A stretch of 35,569 nt of DNA from an uncultured Clostridia bacterium (GTDB lineage: Bacteria; Bacillota; Clostridia; Oscillospirales; Ruminococcaceae): assembly GCA_944387315.1 (NCBI GenBank), contig CALXEL010000094.1:1-35569 (forward strand), written 5' to 3'. Below the pieces are notes generated by a model, which did no database searches, had not been told where the DNA came from, and saw only the letters and a program-made list of their open reading frames with translations. The position numbers were made by a program, and so were the translations under genes. Positions 15,707 to 23,345 of this stretch are shown here, piece by piece. Every line of letters starts with the position of its first letter. Position 1 is the first letter of the stretch.

Positions 15707-16530
15707 GTCAGGAGAAAAAACCAGTGAAGAAAAATCCCCAGGCTTCCACAGGGCAGCCGGAGCCCAAGCCTCAGCAGGAGCCTCAGAAGGCCCAGGTCCC
15801 TGAGGAGACCATCCGCTGTCCCCAGTGCGGCCGGGAAATCGCCGCCAATTCTCACAAATGCATGATCTGCGGCTGCCGTCTGGTGGAGGAGACCGAGACC
15901 GACCTGCGGCAGGAGTGGGAGGAACGGCGTCAGGCCATTCTCAAACGGGCGGAGGGCCTGGCCAATCAGGGTATTCCCGAAGCCAAACTGGGAGGATTTC
16001 TGGAAGAGGATATCAAGGCCTTTTGGTATGAGGGCAAGGGATATAAAATGTTGGGCAAATTCCGTAAGGTGGAACAGGGCAAGATGGCTTTCAGCCCCCT
16101 GGGCCTCTTTTTTCCCAGCTTTTGGCTGGCCTACCGGGGCAGATGGGCCATGTCTTTTGCGGCCCTGGGCAGTATCTATGGGCTTTCCTTTGTGCTCAAT
16201 TTGCTGCTGACCCCACTGAGTATGCAGGGTCTTAACATTGGCGGAATGGCCATCAACGATTTCGTGGTATCGGTGATCACTACCTTTATCTCCTTCTTCT
16301 GGGCATTCTATCTGCCCAAATATTTCTGGAAGGTGACCAAAGAGACCCTCTATGAGATGGGATGCGAGAACCGTCCTCCTGTCTATGACGATGAGGTGGT
16401 GCGGGAAATTCTCACCGCAGGGAAACCCAGCTGGGTCAATCTGGCCATTGCCGTAACCTGCTGGCTGCTTTTGGTAGTGGCCATTGTCAATCCTACCCTG
16501 GAGCTGCTTCAGAGCCGACTGCTTGGCTAA
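15703..16530 (+). CDS. Zinc-ribbon membrane protein of unknown function
   Basis: A 275-aa protein. Residues 1-35 are polar, Lys/Pro/Gln-rich; residues 39-60 form a zinc ribbon, CPQCGREI...CMICGCRL. A charged helical segment follows (residues 65-100). From about residue 125 there are three or four hydrophobic helices (LGLFFPSFWLAY, FAALGSIYGLSFVLNLLL, VVSVITTFISFFWAFYLP, WVNLAIAVTCWLLLVVAIV). The middle part (GKGYKMLGKFRKVEQGKMAFSPLGLFFP) resembles DUF2628-type proteins by pattern only. It overlaps rsmI by 4 bases, with a terminator after it, so it is the last gene of the trmN6-rsmI operon. The function is unknown. Confidence 0.82.
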   Translation: MSQEKKPVKKNPQASTGQPEPKPQQEPQKAQVPEETIRCPQCGREIAANSHKCMICGCRLVEETETDLRQEWEERRQAILKRAEGLANQGIPEAKLGGFLEEDIKAFWYEGKGYKMLGKFRKVEQGKMAFSPLGLFFPSFWLAYRGRWAMSFAALGSIYGLSFVLNLLLTPLSMQGLNIGGMAINDFVVSVITTFISFFWAFYLPKYFWKVTKETLYEMGCENRPPVYDDEVVREILTAGKPSWVNLAIAVTCWLLLVVAIVNPTLELLQSRLLG

Positions 16531-16554
16531 AGTTTTGTCCTTTTTTGCTCCTTT

Positions 16555-16586
16555 ACAGCGTATACATTTTGTATACGCTGTTTTTT
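16555..16586 (+). terminator. Intrinsic terminator of the trmN6-rsmI operon
   Basis: ACAGCGTATAC (16555-16565) pairs perfectly with 16571-16581 around ATTTT and is followed by TTTTTTG. Confidence 0.93.
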
Positions 16587-16631
16587 GTTTTCCGGCTTTT
16601 TTGCCCGGGGATGAAAAGGAGGAATTGCCCC

Positions 16632-17636
16632 ATGAATTTGACCCTGCTGACCATTGGACTGATTCTGCTGGTGATCCTGGTCAATGGCTGGACCGATGCC
16701 CCAAACGCCATTGTCAGTGTGGTGGCCACCGGCACACTCACCTATTCCCAGGCGGTGGGGATGGCTGCCCTGTGCAATCTGGCGGGGGTGGGGGTGATGA
16801 CCCTGTTTTGCCCCTCGGTGGCGGATACCATTACCAGCTTGGTGGATTTTGGCACCGGGGACCCTACCGCTTCCCTGTTGGCTCTCTGCAGCGCCATGGC
16901 CTCCATTGTAATATTCTCCACAGCTGCCTGGCTCTTTGGTATTCCCACCAGTGAAAGTCACAGCCTCATTGCCGCCCTGGGGGGCGCCGCCTTGGCGGTG
17001 GCGCCGGGCAGAGGAATGAACTTGGGAACTTTTTGGGGGATTTTAGGTGGGATGGCCGGCTCCACCCTGGTTGGTTTTCTGTTGGGGTATCTGTTGGTGA
17101 GGCTGGTTTCTCTGGGCCGCCTGGAGGAACACACCCACTGGTTCCGGCGGGGCCAGCTGGTCAGTGGTGGGGTGATGGCTTTTCTCCATGGGGCCCAGGA
17201 TGGGCAGAAGTTTATCGCTGTATTTGTCATTGGGGAGCTGCTGACCAAGGGGGAGTACCACACCGGCCCCATTCCTCTTGCGGGCCATCTGCCGGTGGTG
17301 TTTCTCTGTGCTGCCACCATGGGGTTAGGTACCCTGTTGGGGGGCGGAAGAATCATCGACAAGATGGGCCGTAAAATGGTGCGGTTGGACCAGGCGGCAG
17401 GCTGCTGCTCAGATCTGGGAGGAGCGGTCTGCCTGCTGGGCGCCTCCCTGCTGGGGCTGCCGGTAAGCACTACCCATACCAAGGCCTCAGCTCTGTTGGG
17501 AGCCGGGTTGGCCCGAAACCCCAAAAAGGTGGACTGGTCCATTGCCGGAGAGATGGCGGCAGTTTGGCTGGTGACCTTTCCTGTTTGCGGGGCTATGGGG
17601 TATCTGCTGGCCCGGCTGCTGTTGGGTTTGGGGTGA
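16632..17636 (+). CDS. Inorganic phosphate transporter, PiT family
   Basis: A low-affinity H+- or Na+-coupled phosphate symporter in the cytoplasmic membrane, 334 aa. The family signature is present in both halves: VNGWTDAPNAIVSVVATGTL near the N-terminus, and AFLHGAQDGQKFIAVF in the second half. GIPTSESHSLIAALGGAAL and GLPVSTTHTKASALLGAGL are the repeated SxTH-type motifs. About ten helices. The start is ATG 16632, with AAGGAGG 9 bases upstream; the frame is open further up but crosses the preceding terminator. No phoU or pap-type partner is adjacent. Confidence 0.94.
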   Translation: MNLTLLTIGLILLVILVNGWTDAPNAIVSVVATGTLTYSQAVGMAALCNLAGVGVMTLFCPSVADTITSLVDFGTGDPTASLLALCSAMASIVIFSTAAWLFGIPTSESHSLIAALGGAALAVAPGRGMNLGTFWGILGGMAGSTLVGFLLGYLLVRLVSLGRLEEHTHWFRRGQLVSGGVMAFLHGAQDGQKFIAVFVIGELLTKGEYHTGPIPLAGHLPVVFLCAATMGLGTLLGGGRIIDKMGRKMVRLDQAAGCCSDLGGAVCLLGASLLGLPVSTTHTKASALLGAGLARNPKKVDWSIAGEMAAVWLVTFPVCGAMGYLLARLLLGLG

Positions 17637-17656
17637 TCCTTTGGATCACAGACAAA

Positions 17657-17700
17657 CAGGGAGGGGAGGCAAACCGGCATCGGTTTGCCTCCCCTCCCTG
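17657..17700. repeat. Perfect 20-bp hairpin between convergent genes
   Basis: 20 bases (17657-17676, core GGGAGGGGAGGCAAACCG) pair perfectly with 17681-17700 around GCAT. Neither side has a real U-tail. A second palindrome, TGATCC-TTT-GGATCA (17634-17648), overlaps the stop codon of the phosphate transporter. It may stop transcription from both sides, or protect the mRNA ends. Confidence 0.75.
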
Positions 17701-17729
17701 TCCAATGGTAAGGAGAGGACAAAATTTGG

Positions 17730-18116
17730 CTAAAAGAGAAGATAGAACAGGGCAAGGAGCAAGGTGTTGTCCCGCTCGTCTCCCCATAGCAGAAACATGA
17801 GGATCAAAATGAGAATCTGATCCTGCTGAATTCCCAACTGGTCCAGAATCCCGCTGAGGGAAAACCCTCCAGAGGGGTTCTTTTGCCGGGGGGCAGGCTG
17901 CTGGGGGGAAGATACAGGAGCCAGGGAAGTATCCCTGTGGTTTTCCGGCATGGATTCCTTTGGGGAGCGGGATGGGGGATCTGAAATGGCCTGTTCCCGG
18001 TTAGACTGCTGCAAAGAGGCGTTGGCCCGTTTCTGCATTTCCCGCACCCGTCGGATAGCGTCCTGCTGCATTTGGTTCATATCCTGTTGGCTGTAGTTGG
18101 AACGGTTCCAGTTCAC
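17730..18116 (-). CDS. Small protein with C-terminal hydrophobic hairpin, unknown function
   Basis: 128 aa, not assigned to a named family. The N-terminal two thirds is polar and Gln/Asn/Ser/Pro-rich with a short helix (MNQMQQDAIRRVREMQKR). Residues about 88-128 carry LSGILDQLGIQQDQ and then two hydrophobic stretches (ILILILMFLLW and LLLALFYLLF) separated by GDERDN, like a small membrane hairpin. The start is GTG at 18116, overlapping the stop of the upstream gene (GTGA), with GGTGGTGAGA just upstream. It is the third gene of the cluster. Confidence 0.75.
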   Translation of the reverse strand: MNWNRSNYSQQDMNQMQQDAIRRVREMQKRANASLQQSNREQAISDPPSRSPKESMPENHRDTSLAPVSSPQQPAPRQKNPSGGFSLSGILDQLGIQQDQILILILMFLLWGDERDNTLLLALFYLLF

Positions 18117-18577
18117 TTGCTCTCACCACCCAGTAAATTTCCCAGGATACCGCTCTCTTTTAAGAGGGGCAACAGTTTAATGAGGCCCATAATCCGCAGG
18201 GCATCATCTACCTTTTTCTGCCGCTGGGAAGTGAAATGAGGCTTCAGAGCCAGCAGCAGTTCGGTGTTTTTATCCCTGGTGTTGAAAATGGTATAGGCTT
18301 CTTTAATCAGGGAGAGGGTTTTAGGGTCCAGTACCGGAGAGGACGGTTGAGGCGGGGGTGCCGTCCCCTGACCGGACAATCCGGAGAGCAGGGCAGTCAG
18401 TCCCGCCAGAGAGGAGTCGGAGTTGCCGCCGGATGTGTCAGCGTCAGTAGAGGTGGACTGGGCCGTCTGCTGTCCCCCTGTTTGGGTAAGTCCCAAAGCC
18501 GCCGCCATATTTTGCAGCTGCGCCATTCCCTCTTTGCTGTTGAGCAGCCCACTGATCATGGCGGAAAGATCATCCAT
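18113..18577 (-). CDS. Small helical protein, unknown function (middle gene of cluster)
   Basis: 154 aa. The N-terminus (MDDLSAMISGLLNSKEGMAQLQNMAAALGL) is helical and shares an LLNSxxxxxxLQN pattern with the end of the upstream protein. A low-complexity Ser/Thr/Gly/Pro linker spans about residues 32-85. The C-terminal domain (LSLIKEAYTIFNTRDKNTELL to LLPLLKESGILGNLLGG) is compact and helical, with a basic ALKPHFTSQRQKKVDDAL segment. ATG at 18577, with GGAGGG 9 bases upstream. Coupled on both sides. No signal peptide or clear membrane segment. Unknown function. Confidence 0.75.
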   Translation of the reverse strand: MDDLSAMISGLLNSKEGMAQLQNMAAALGLTQTGGQQTAQSTSTDADTSGGNSDSSLAGLTALLSGLSGQGTAPPPQPSSPVLDPKTLSLIKEAYTIFNTRDKNTELLLALKPHFTSQRQKKVDDALRIMGLIKLLPLLKESGILGNLLGGESK

Positions 18578-18581
18578 GGGG

Positions 18582-18836
18582 TTATTTCCCTCCCATCAGA
18601 TTTTGCAGCATCTGCTTGGCTTTGGGGGAGTTGAGCAGAGCTTCCAAAGCCTTGGGGTCATTTAGAACCTGCTGAATCCGGGCCGATTGACCGGAGGGGA
18701 TTTTCCCCAGAGCCTCCTGAAAGGCCCCCTGTTCCAGCTGCCGGCGCAGTTTGACCGGATCGGTTCCCATTTTTTCTCCAGCCATTTTCAGCATTTGCTG
18801 AATGGTGTCGTTTGAGAGATTGGGTGTGTTGTTCAA
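18582..18836 (-). CDS. Small helical protein, unknown function (first gene of cluster)
   Basis: About 84 aa (or 88 from GTG 18848). It is all-helical and polar: TPNLSNDTIQQMLKMAGEKMG, a KLRRQLEQGAFQEALGKI segment, then LNDPKALEALLNSPKAKQM and LQNLMGGK at the end. The start is uncertain. TTG at 18836 has GGTGGTGAGA 4 bases upstream, the same ribosome site that precedes the third gene of this cluster; GTG at 18848 or 18845 would lie inside that site. It is divergent from the phosphodiesterase gene and 4 bases before the middle gene. Confidence 0.7.
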   Translation of the reverse strand: MNNTPNLSNDTIQQMLKMAGEKMGTDPVKLRRQLEQGAFQEALGKIPSGQSARIQQVLNDPKALEALLNSPKAKQMLQNLMGGK

Positions 18837-18888
18837 GTTTCTCACCACCTATTCCATTTACCCTATTTTTATGTTAGATTAATAGTGA

Positions 18889-18897
18889 TTAGTACCA
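18889..18897 (-). promoter_or_regulatory. Candidate extended -10 for the small-protein cluster
   Basis: On the minus strand TGTGGTACTAAT gives a TG-G-TACTAA element about 50 bases upstream of the TTG start. The -35 is not clear. It shares TGTGGTA with the promoters at 6397 and 29841. Confidence 0.3.
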
Positions 18898-18926
18898 CAA
18901 ACACTTTATGGAAAAGAGGGGCTGCC

Positions 18927-19424
18927 ATGAAAATTTTAGCGGTATCTGACAGCCATGGTGATCTTTCCGCCCTGATTGACCTAGTTGAAGCTCACAGGGG
19001 AGAGTTTCAACTGCTGCTCCATTTGGGAGATGGGCTGGAGGAACTGGAAGAACTAAAAAATATCTACCCCAAATTAGAATATGCGGCGGTACGGGGAAAT
19101 TGTGACACCACCCGGGATGGGGAAGCTGCCAGCGCCCTGATTTTACGGGGAGTTAAAATCTGGATGACCCATGGCCATCTCTTTGGGGTCAAACAGAGTC
19201 TGGCCTACCTGTTGCGGGAAGCCAAAGCCCGGGAAGCCAAACTGGTGTTTTTTGGGCATACCCACCAGCCCTATGTGGAATATGTGGAGGGTATCTGGTT
19301 TGTAAACCCCGGCAGTATTGGGGGCCATGGGCATGCCCATGGCCGGGCCACCTGCGCTCTGGTGGAAATTGAGGGCGGACAGGTACGGGATTGCCGCATT
19401 GAGGGGGCGGAACAATGGAACTGA
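18927..19424 (+). CDS. YfcE/MJ0936-family metallophosphoesterase
   Basis: A 165-aa calcineurin-like phosphodiesterase. All metal-binding blocks are present in order: SDSHGD (residues 7-12), HLGDG, RGNCD, MTHGH and GHTHQP, followed by NPGSIGGHG. It matches the small YfcE class, which hydrolyses phosphodiesters in vitro with Mn2+. The start is the ATG at 18927 with AGAGGGG upstream; the longer frame from 18885 would cover the promoter region. birA begins 10 bases before its stop, so translation is coupled. The natural substrate is unknown. Confidence 0.9.
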   Translation: MKILAVSDSHGDLSALIDLVEAHRGEFQLLLHLGDGLEELEELKNIYPKLEYAAVRGNCDTTRDGEAASALILRGVKIWMTHGHLFGVKQSLAYLLREAKAREAKLVFFGHTHQPYVEYVEGIWFVNPGSIGGHGHAHGRATCALVEIEGGQVRDCRIEGAEQWN

Positions 19425-20191
19425 GTGGGCTGACTACCCGGCTGCTGGGGCGGAATTTCTTGTGGCTGGAGTCGGTGGACTCCACCAATACTTTTTTACT
19501 GGAACATGGCCCCCAGCTGTGCTGCGGCACCGCTGTAGCCACCAGCTGTCAAACTGCCGGACGGGGCAGGATGGGCAAACAGTGGCAGGGAGGCCAGGAG
19601 GGAACTTTGGCCCTTTCGGTGCTGATTGGCCTGCCTTTCCCAGGGGAGATCTACCCACTGCTGCCGCTCCTTTCCGGTTTGGCGGCGGCTCAGGCGGCAG
19701 GCGCTCTCACCGGGGAGGCGTTTTCTCTCAAGTGGCCCAATGACCTGTTGTATCAGGAGAAAAAGCTGGGGGGGATCCTGTGCGAGGCCCGGGGGGAGGG
19801 AAAAAACCTCCAGGCAGTCTGTGGCATTGGTGTCAACCTCTTTCAGGACCAGGGATATTTTGACAGCCGGGGCCTTGTCTATGGCAGCTCCTTTGCCCTT
19901 TCTGGCCTGCCGGTGCCGGAGAAAGAGCGATGGATCTGCGCTTTTCTCAACCATCTGGAAGAGAATCTGGACCGGTGTCAGCGGGAGGGATTTGCCTCTT
20001 TGCTGCCTGGGTATACCCAGCTCTGCGCCAACGTGGGCAAGATGGTGGCGCTGCACACCCCAGGAGGTGTCCAGACCGCTTTTTGTACCGGGGTGGACAG
20101 CCAGGGACAGTTGGTCTGCCAGCAGGGGGAACGGGTTTTCTCTGTAAGCGCGGGAGAGGTCAGTGTGCGGGGGCTGTACGGCTATGTATAA
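19415..20191 (+). CDS. birA: Biotin--[acetyl-CoA-carboxylase] ligase
   Basis: BirA activates biotin with ATP and attaches it to the BCCP lysine of biotin-dependent carboxylases. ESVDSTNTFLLE begins the catalytic domain, GRGRMGKQW (residues 49-57) is the biotinyl-AMP loop (usually GRGRRGR), KWPNDLLY (106-113) and KLGGILCEA (117-125) are the biotin pocket, and GIGVNL follows. Length 258 aa, with no N-terminal helix-turn-helix, so this is a monofunctional ligase that cannot repress biotin genes. It overlaps the phosphodiesterase by 10 bases and the EcsC gene by 8. Confidence 0.94.
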   Translation: MELSGLTTRLLGRNFLWLESVDSTNTFLLEHGPQLCCGTAVATSCQTAGRGRMGKQWQGGQEGTLALSVLIGLPFPGEIYPLLPLLSGLAAAQAAGALTGEAFSLKWPNDLLYQEKKLGGILCEARGEGKNLQAVCGIGVNLFQDQGYFDSRGLVYGSSFALSGLPVPEKERWICAFLNHLEENLDRCQREGFASLLPGYTQLCANVGKMVALHTPGGVQTAFCTGVDSQGQLVCQQGERVFSVSAGEVSVRGLYGYV

Positions 20192-21026
20192 GGAGGAAAA
20201 ATATCCGGCCTATCGCCGGTATCGGGAATATAAGCTGCTCCAGAGGGAGCGGGAGAAGCTGGACCGGGAAAGGGTTCGGCTGCTGGACGGGGAAATGGCC
20301 GGCAGCAAGCTGTTTTCTCCCATCAGGGAACGGGTTCCAGATCAGTTGGAAAAGCTTTTGACCGACACATTGGCCGGCTGTCTTACCTTTCTGATGGAAA
20401 GTGCCCATTCCCCTTTAAAAAATCCTCCGGGCAGCCGGGGCGCCAGGGAGAGCTACCAGCAAAACCTGCGGCAGCTGGAACAGGAACTGAAAAAGGGGAC
20501 GCTGCGGGCCTTTGACCGCAAGGCAGGACAGAGAAGCTGGCTGGGTAGCGGATTGGCGTTGGCCCAGGGGGCCGCTTTAGGGGCTCTGGGCATTGGTCTG
20601 CCCGACCTGCCGGTCTTTGCCGGGATGCTTCTTTACAGCGTCCAGCAAACGGGGACAGAGTATGGATTCCCCGCCGAGAGCGCCGGAGAGAAGGCTTTTG
20701 TTTTGCTGATACTCTGTTGCGCCTTTTCCCCCAAAGGGGAGCGGGAGGACTGGATGGACCGCTGTGCCCGGTGTGGCGAGAGACTGGGCAGGGGAGAGCA
20801 GCCGGAACAGCTCCCCCAGTTAATAGAGGAAACGGCCCGGCTGTTGGCCAAAGCCCTTTTGGTGCTGAAATTTGTCCAGGGTATCCCTTTGGCGGGGGTC
20901 GTGGCGGGGGCGGCAAACGGGCCCCTGTTGGGCCGGTGCGTCCGGATGGCCAGATATCACTACAAAAGCCGGATGCTGGCCCAGCTGGAACAGCGGACCT
21001 GGCCCTTTGACCCCAGGAAAAAATAA
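20184..21026 (+). CDS. EcsC family protein
   Basis: A 280-aa member of the EcsC family, named after the third gene of the B. subtilis ecs ABC-transporter locus; biochemical role unknown. The N-terminus is a charged helix (KLLQREREKLDRERVRLLDGE). The conserved part includes LGALGIGLPDLPVFAGMLLYSVQQTGTEYGF and a C-terminal GIPLAGVVAGAANGPLLGRC loop. It has amphipathic hydrophobic stretches rather than clear membrane helices. ATG 20184 overlaps the birA stop; an in-frame GTG at 20163 is an alternative. No EcsA/B ABC transporter is adjacent. A terminator follows at once. Confidence 0.85.
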   Translation: MYKEEKYPAYRRYREYKLLQREREKLDRERVRLLDGEMAGSKLFSPIRERVPDQLEKLLTDTLAGCLTFLMESAHSPLKNPPGSRGARESYQQNLRQLEQELKKGTLRAFDRKAGQRSWLGSGLALAQGAALGALGIGLPDLPVFAGMLLYSVQQTGTEYGFPAESAGEKAFVLLILCCAFSPKGEREDWMDRCARCGERLGRGEQPEQLPQLIEETARLLAKALLVLKFVQGIPLAGVVAGAANGPLLGRCVRMARYHYKSRMLAQLEQRTWPFDPRKK

Positions 21027-21056
21027 GAATCCCCCACAAGGGGGCTTTTTATTTTT
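21025..21056 (+). terminator. Intrinsic terminator after the EcsC gene
   Basis: CCCCC (21031-21035) and GGGGG (21040-21044) around ACAA, extended by AA/TT pairs after one mismatch, then CTTTTTATTTTT. Confidence 0.85.
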
Positions 21057-21068
21057 GGATGCCTGGGT

Positions 21069-21074
21069 TATAAT
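21069..21074 (+). promoter_or_regulatory. -10 box upstream of the TrkA pair
   Basis: A perfect TATAAT lies 53 bases before the first TrkA start and directly after the EcsC terminator. No good -35 is visible at 16-18 bases. Confidence 0.4.
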
Positions 21075-21126
21075 GAAACTGTTATGGCTGAATTTATAAA
21101 ACACTTTGTAGAATAACAGGTGGTAA

Positions 21127-21753
21127 ATGATGAATATTCTGATTACTGGCTGCGGCAGTGTAGGTTCCGCTTTGGCCAATATTTTGTCTGAAAGAGGACA
21201 TGATGTCTCGATTGTGGATCGGAATCCGGACAACTTCCAGCTGCTCAGCAATGATTTTTCCGGTATCACCGTAGCGGGTGTGCCCATTGACCAGGATGTG
21301 CTGAAAAAAGCCGGCATCCAGGGCTGCGACGCTCTGGTAGCCACCAGCAGCGACGACAATATGAACCTGATGGTCTCCCAGATGGCCAAGGAAATTTTTG
21401 GGGTAAAAAAGGTGCTGGCCCGGGTGTACGACCCCCGGCGGGAAGAGGTCTTTACCAGCTTTGGTTTGCCCACTGTCTGTCCCACCAATCTCACGGTTGA
21501 CTCGGTGATCTCGATTCTCACCAACCGGGATGAGGTGCAGCATCTCACCTGGGGCAGTTCCACCCTGTCTTTCGCTTTGCTGGAAGTGCCCAAACAGTAC
21601 AATGGAGAGAAGATGCGGTCGATCCCCCTGGCCAGTGGGGAGGCTGTTATCGGGGTGCTCCACGAAAACGGGCAGACCACCCTGGTGGCCAATGTGTCCG
21701 ATTACACCGTATATGATACCGATAAGCTGATTGTGGCCAAGGTTGTGGACTAA
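21127..21753 (+). CDS. TrkA-family RCK protein, first of a tandem pair
   Basis: A cytosolic gating subunit of Trk/Ktr potassium uptake. The N-terminal RCK_N domain is a Rossmann fold, ILITGCGSVGSALANIL with the acidic VDRNPDN ending for NAD(H)/ATP binding, then DALVATSSDDNMNLMV. The C-terminal part (from about residue 135) is an RCK_C/TrkA_C domain, a known c-di-AMP target in KtrA and KtrC. Length 208 aa. Two ATGs in a row (21127, 21130); AGGTGG favours the second. The second RCK protein follows after 16 bases. No TrkH or KtrB membrane subunit is in the window. Confidence 0.9.
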   Translation: MMNILITGCGSVGSALANILSERGHDVSIVDRNPDNFQLLSNDFSGITVAGVPIDQDVLKKAGIQGCDALVATSSDDNMNLMVSQMAKEIFGVKKVLARVYDPRREEVFTSFGLPTVCPTNLTVDSVISILTNRDEVQHLTWGSSTLSFALLEVPKQYNGEKMRSIPLASGEAVIGVLHENGQTTLVANVSDYTVYDTDKLIVAKVVD

Positions 21754-21769
21754 GGAGAGGAAGAACAAG

Positions 21770-22429
21770 ATGCAGGTAGTTGTAGTAGGTGGGGGCAAGG
21801 TAGGCTACTACCTGACCCAGACATTGTTGGAACATGGCCATACGCCATTTTTGATTGAGAAAAAGAAGGAGATCTGTCTGCGGGTAGCCAATGACCTGGA
21901 TATCCCGGTAATCTGTGCCGACGGCACCTCGGTAGAGGCCCTGGAAAGCGCGGGAATCCGCCAGGCGGACGCCCTGATTGGGGTAACTGGCCGGGATGAG
22001 GACAACCTGATTGCCTGTCAGCTGGCCAAGCGCCGGTTTGGGATAAAGCGGACGGTGGCCCGGGTCAACAATCCCAAGAACGCCAAGGTGATGAAACGTC
22101 TGGGGGTGGATATTCCCATTTCCAGTACCGATAACATTGCCCGGCTGTTGGAGCGGGAGGTGGATACCTCGGCCATTAAGCAGCTGCTTTCCATCAACCG
22201 GGGAGAGGCCTCCCTCAGCGAGCTGGAAATTCCCGAGGGATTTAAGAAAAACGGCATTCGCCTCAGTGAGCTGCGTCTGCCGGAGGAATCGGTACTGGTC
22301 TCTATCACCCGGGATGGGGAACTGATTATCCCTCGTGGTAATACTCAGATCCTCAGCGGGGATAAAATTATTGTAATCTGTCACAACCGGGTCATCCATG
22401 AGCTCAGCCGGATGCTGGGGCTGGAATAA
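21770..22429 (+). CDS. TrkA-family RCK protein, second of a tandem pair
   Basis: A 219-aa paralogue of the preceding gene. The RCK_N domain begins MQVVVVGGGKVGYYLTQTL, the acidic end of strand 2 is LIEKKKE, followed by DALIGVTGRDEDNLIACQLAK. The RCK_C half contains LSELEIPEGFKKNG and LRLPEESVLVSITRDGELIIPRG, ending in LSGDKIIVICH. The start is the ATG at 21770 with AAGGAGAGG upstream, not the longer frame that overlaps the first gene. The two proteins may form a hetero-octameric ring, or serve two different channels. Confidence 0.92.
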   Translation: MQVVVVGGGKVGYYLTQTLLEHGHTPFLIEKKKEICLRVANDLDIPVICADGTSVEALESAGIRQADALIGVTGRDEDNLIACQLAKRRFGIKRTVARVNNPKNAKVMKRLGVDIPISSTDNIARLLEREVDTSAIKQLLSINRGEASLSELEIPEGFKKNGIRLSELRLPEESVLVSITRDGELIIPRGNTQILSGDKIIVICHNRVIHELSRMLGLE

Positions 22430-22452
22430 AACCAAAAAAAGAAGGAAATACC

Positions 22453-23184
22453 ATGAAAACCGTTTTAATTACCGGCGCCAGCCGGGGGATTGGCGCCCAG
22501 ACCGCCCGGGTATTTGCCCAGGCTGGCTGGCAGGTGGCTGTCAATTATAACCTGTCGGCTTCCCATGCCCACCATTTGGTGGAGGAAATCCGGTCGGCGG
22601 GGGGAACCGCTATGGACTTTCGGGCCGATGTCTCCGATTTGGAGCAGGTAAACCGGATGGTCAAGGAGGTACAGCGTTCCCTGGGAGAGATCGATGTTTT
22701 GGTCAACAATGCCGCCATTGCCCAGCAAAAACTGTTTACTGACATCACCCCCTATGACTGGGACCGGATGTTTGATGTAAATGTAAAAGGTGTGTACCAC
22801 TGCTGCAAGGCGGTGCTGCCTGGGATGCTCCGCCGCCATGAGGGCTGTATTGTCAATCTGTCCTCCATCTGGGGGATAACCGGAGGGTCCTGTGAGGTTC
22901 ATTACTCGGCCACCAAGGGAGCGGTGATCGCTCTGACCAAGGCTTTGGCCAAAGAGGTGGGCCCCTCTGGGATACGGGTCAACTGTGTGGCCCCGGGGGT
23001 CATTGATACCGAGATGAACCAGCAGCTGGATGAACAGGCCCTGGCCCAACTGCGGGAGGAGACACCTTTGGGGATCATTGGAAGCTGTGATCAGGTGGCT
23101 AAAACCATCTTGTTTTTGGCTTCCCAGGACGCCGGCTTTATCACCGGCCAGGTGATCAGCCCCAATGGGGGACTGGTGATCTGA
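22453..23184 (+). CDS. FabG-like short-chain dehydrogenase/reductase
   Basis: A 243-aa NAD(P)H-dependent classical SDR. TGASRGIG (residues 7-14) binds the cofactor, NNAAIA (85-90) is the structural NNAG-like motif, and Ser138, Tyr151 and Lys155 (YSATK) form the catalytic site. VNCVAPGVIDTEM and the end GQVISPNGGLVI fit 3-oxoacyl-ACP reductase (FabG). It lies after the TrkA pair and not in a fatty-acid gene cluster, so it may be a housekeeping FabG paralogue or another ketoreductase. GAAGGAAA precedes the ATG. Confidence 0.85.
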   Translation: MKTVLITGASRGIGAQTARVFAQAGWQVAVNYNLSASHAHHLVEEIRSAGGTAMDFRADVSDLEQVNRMVKEVQRSLGEIDVLVNNAAIAQQKLFTDITPYDWDRMFDVNVKGVYHCCKAVLPGMLRRHEGCIVNLSSIWGITGGSCEVHYSATKGAVIALTKALAKEVGPSGIRVNCVAPGVIDTEMNQQLDEQALAQLREETPLGIIGSCDQVAKTILFLASQDAGFITGQVISPNGGLVI

Positions 23185-23197
23185 TCAGAGGGCGGCC

Positions 23198-23214
23198 TTT
23201 TCTTGACAAGAAAA
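23198..23214 (+). promoter_or_regulatory. Perfect palindrome over the thiC -35 box
   Basis: TTTTCTTG (23198-23205) and CAAGAAAA (23207-23214) are exact inverted arms around a single A. TTGACA of the thiC promoter lies inside. It may be an operator or a weak terminator stem for the reductase gene; no U-tail follows. Confidence 0.45.
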
Positions 23215-23231
23215 ACAAATCGTTTTATTAT
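23203..23231 (+). promoter_or_regulatory. thiC promoter
   Basis: TTGACA (23203-23208, exact consensus), a 17-base spacer, TATTAT (23226-23231). Transcription would start near 23238, right at the riboswitch. Confidence 0.75.
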
Positions 23232-23234
23232 AAA

Positions 23235-23318
23235 GCGTGCAGGGGAACCGTATAAGACGGTTGAGAAGGCCTCGAGCCTGACCCTTTGAACCTGTCGGTT
23301 AACACCGTGGTAGGGAGC
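23235..23318 (+). ncRNA. TPP riboswitch (THI element)
   Basis: The conserved blocks of the thiamine pyrophosphate aptamer are present: CAGGGG at the 5' side, the TTGAGA of the pyrimidine-binding loop (consensus CUGAGA), ACCCTTTGAACCTG for the pyrophosphate helix, a CGGTTAACACCG stem (P5), and the closing GTAGGGAGC. It lies between the promoter and thiC and is followed by a terminator, so ligand binding should cause premature termination and shut down thiamine pyrimidine synthesis. Confidence 0.95.
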
Positions 23319-23345
23319 AAACCATTTGAACAACACAATGGAACA

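Noticed and set aside
16545..16631. Longer N-terminus for the phosphate transporter
   Set aside because: It crosses the preceding terminator hairpin; ATG 16632 has an AAGGAGG at the right distance and begins the conserved helix.
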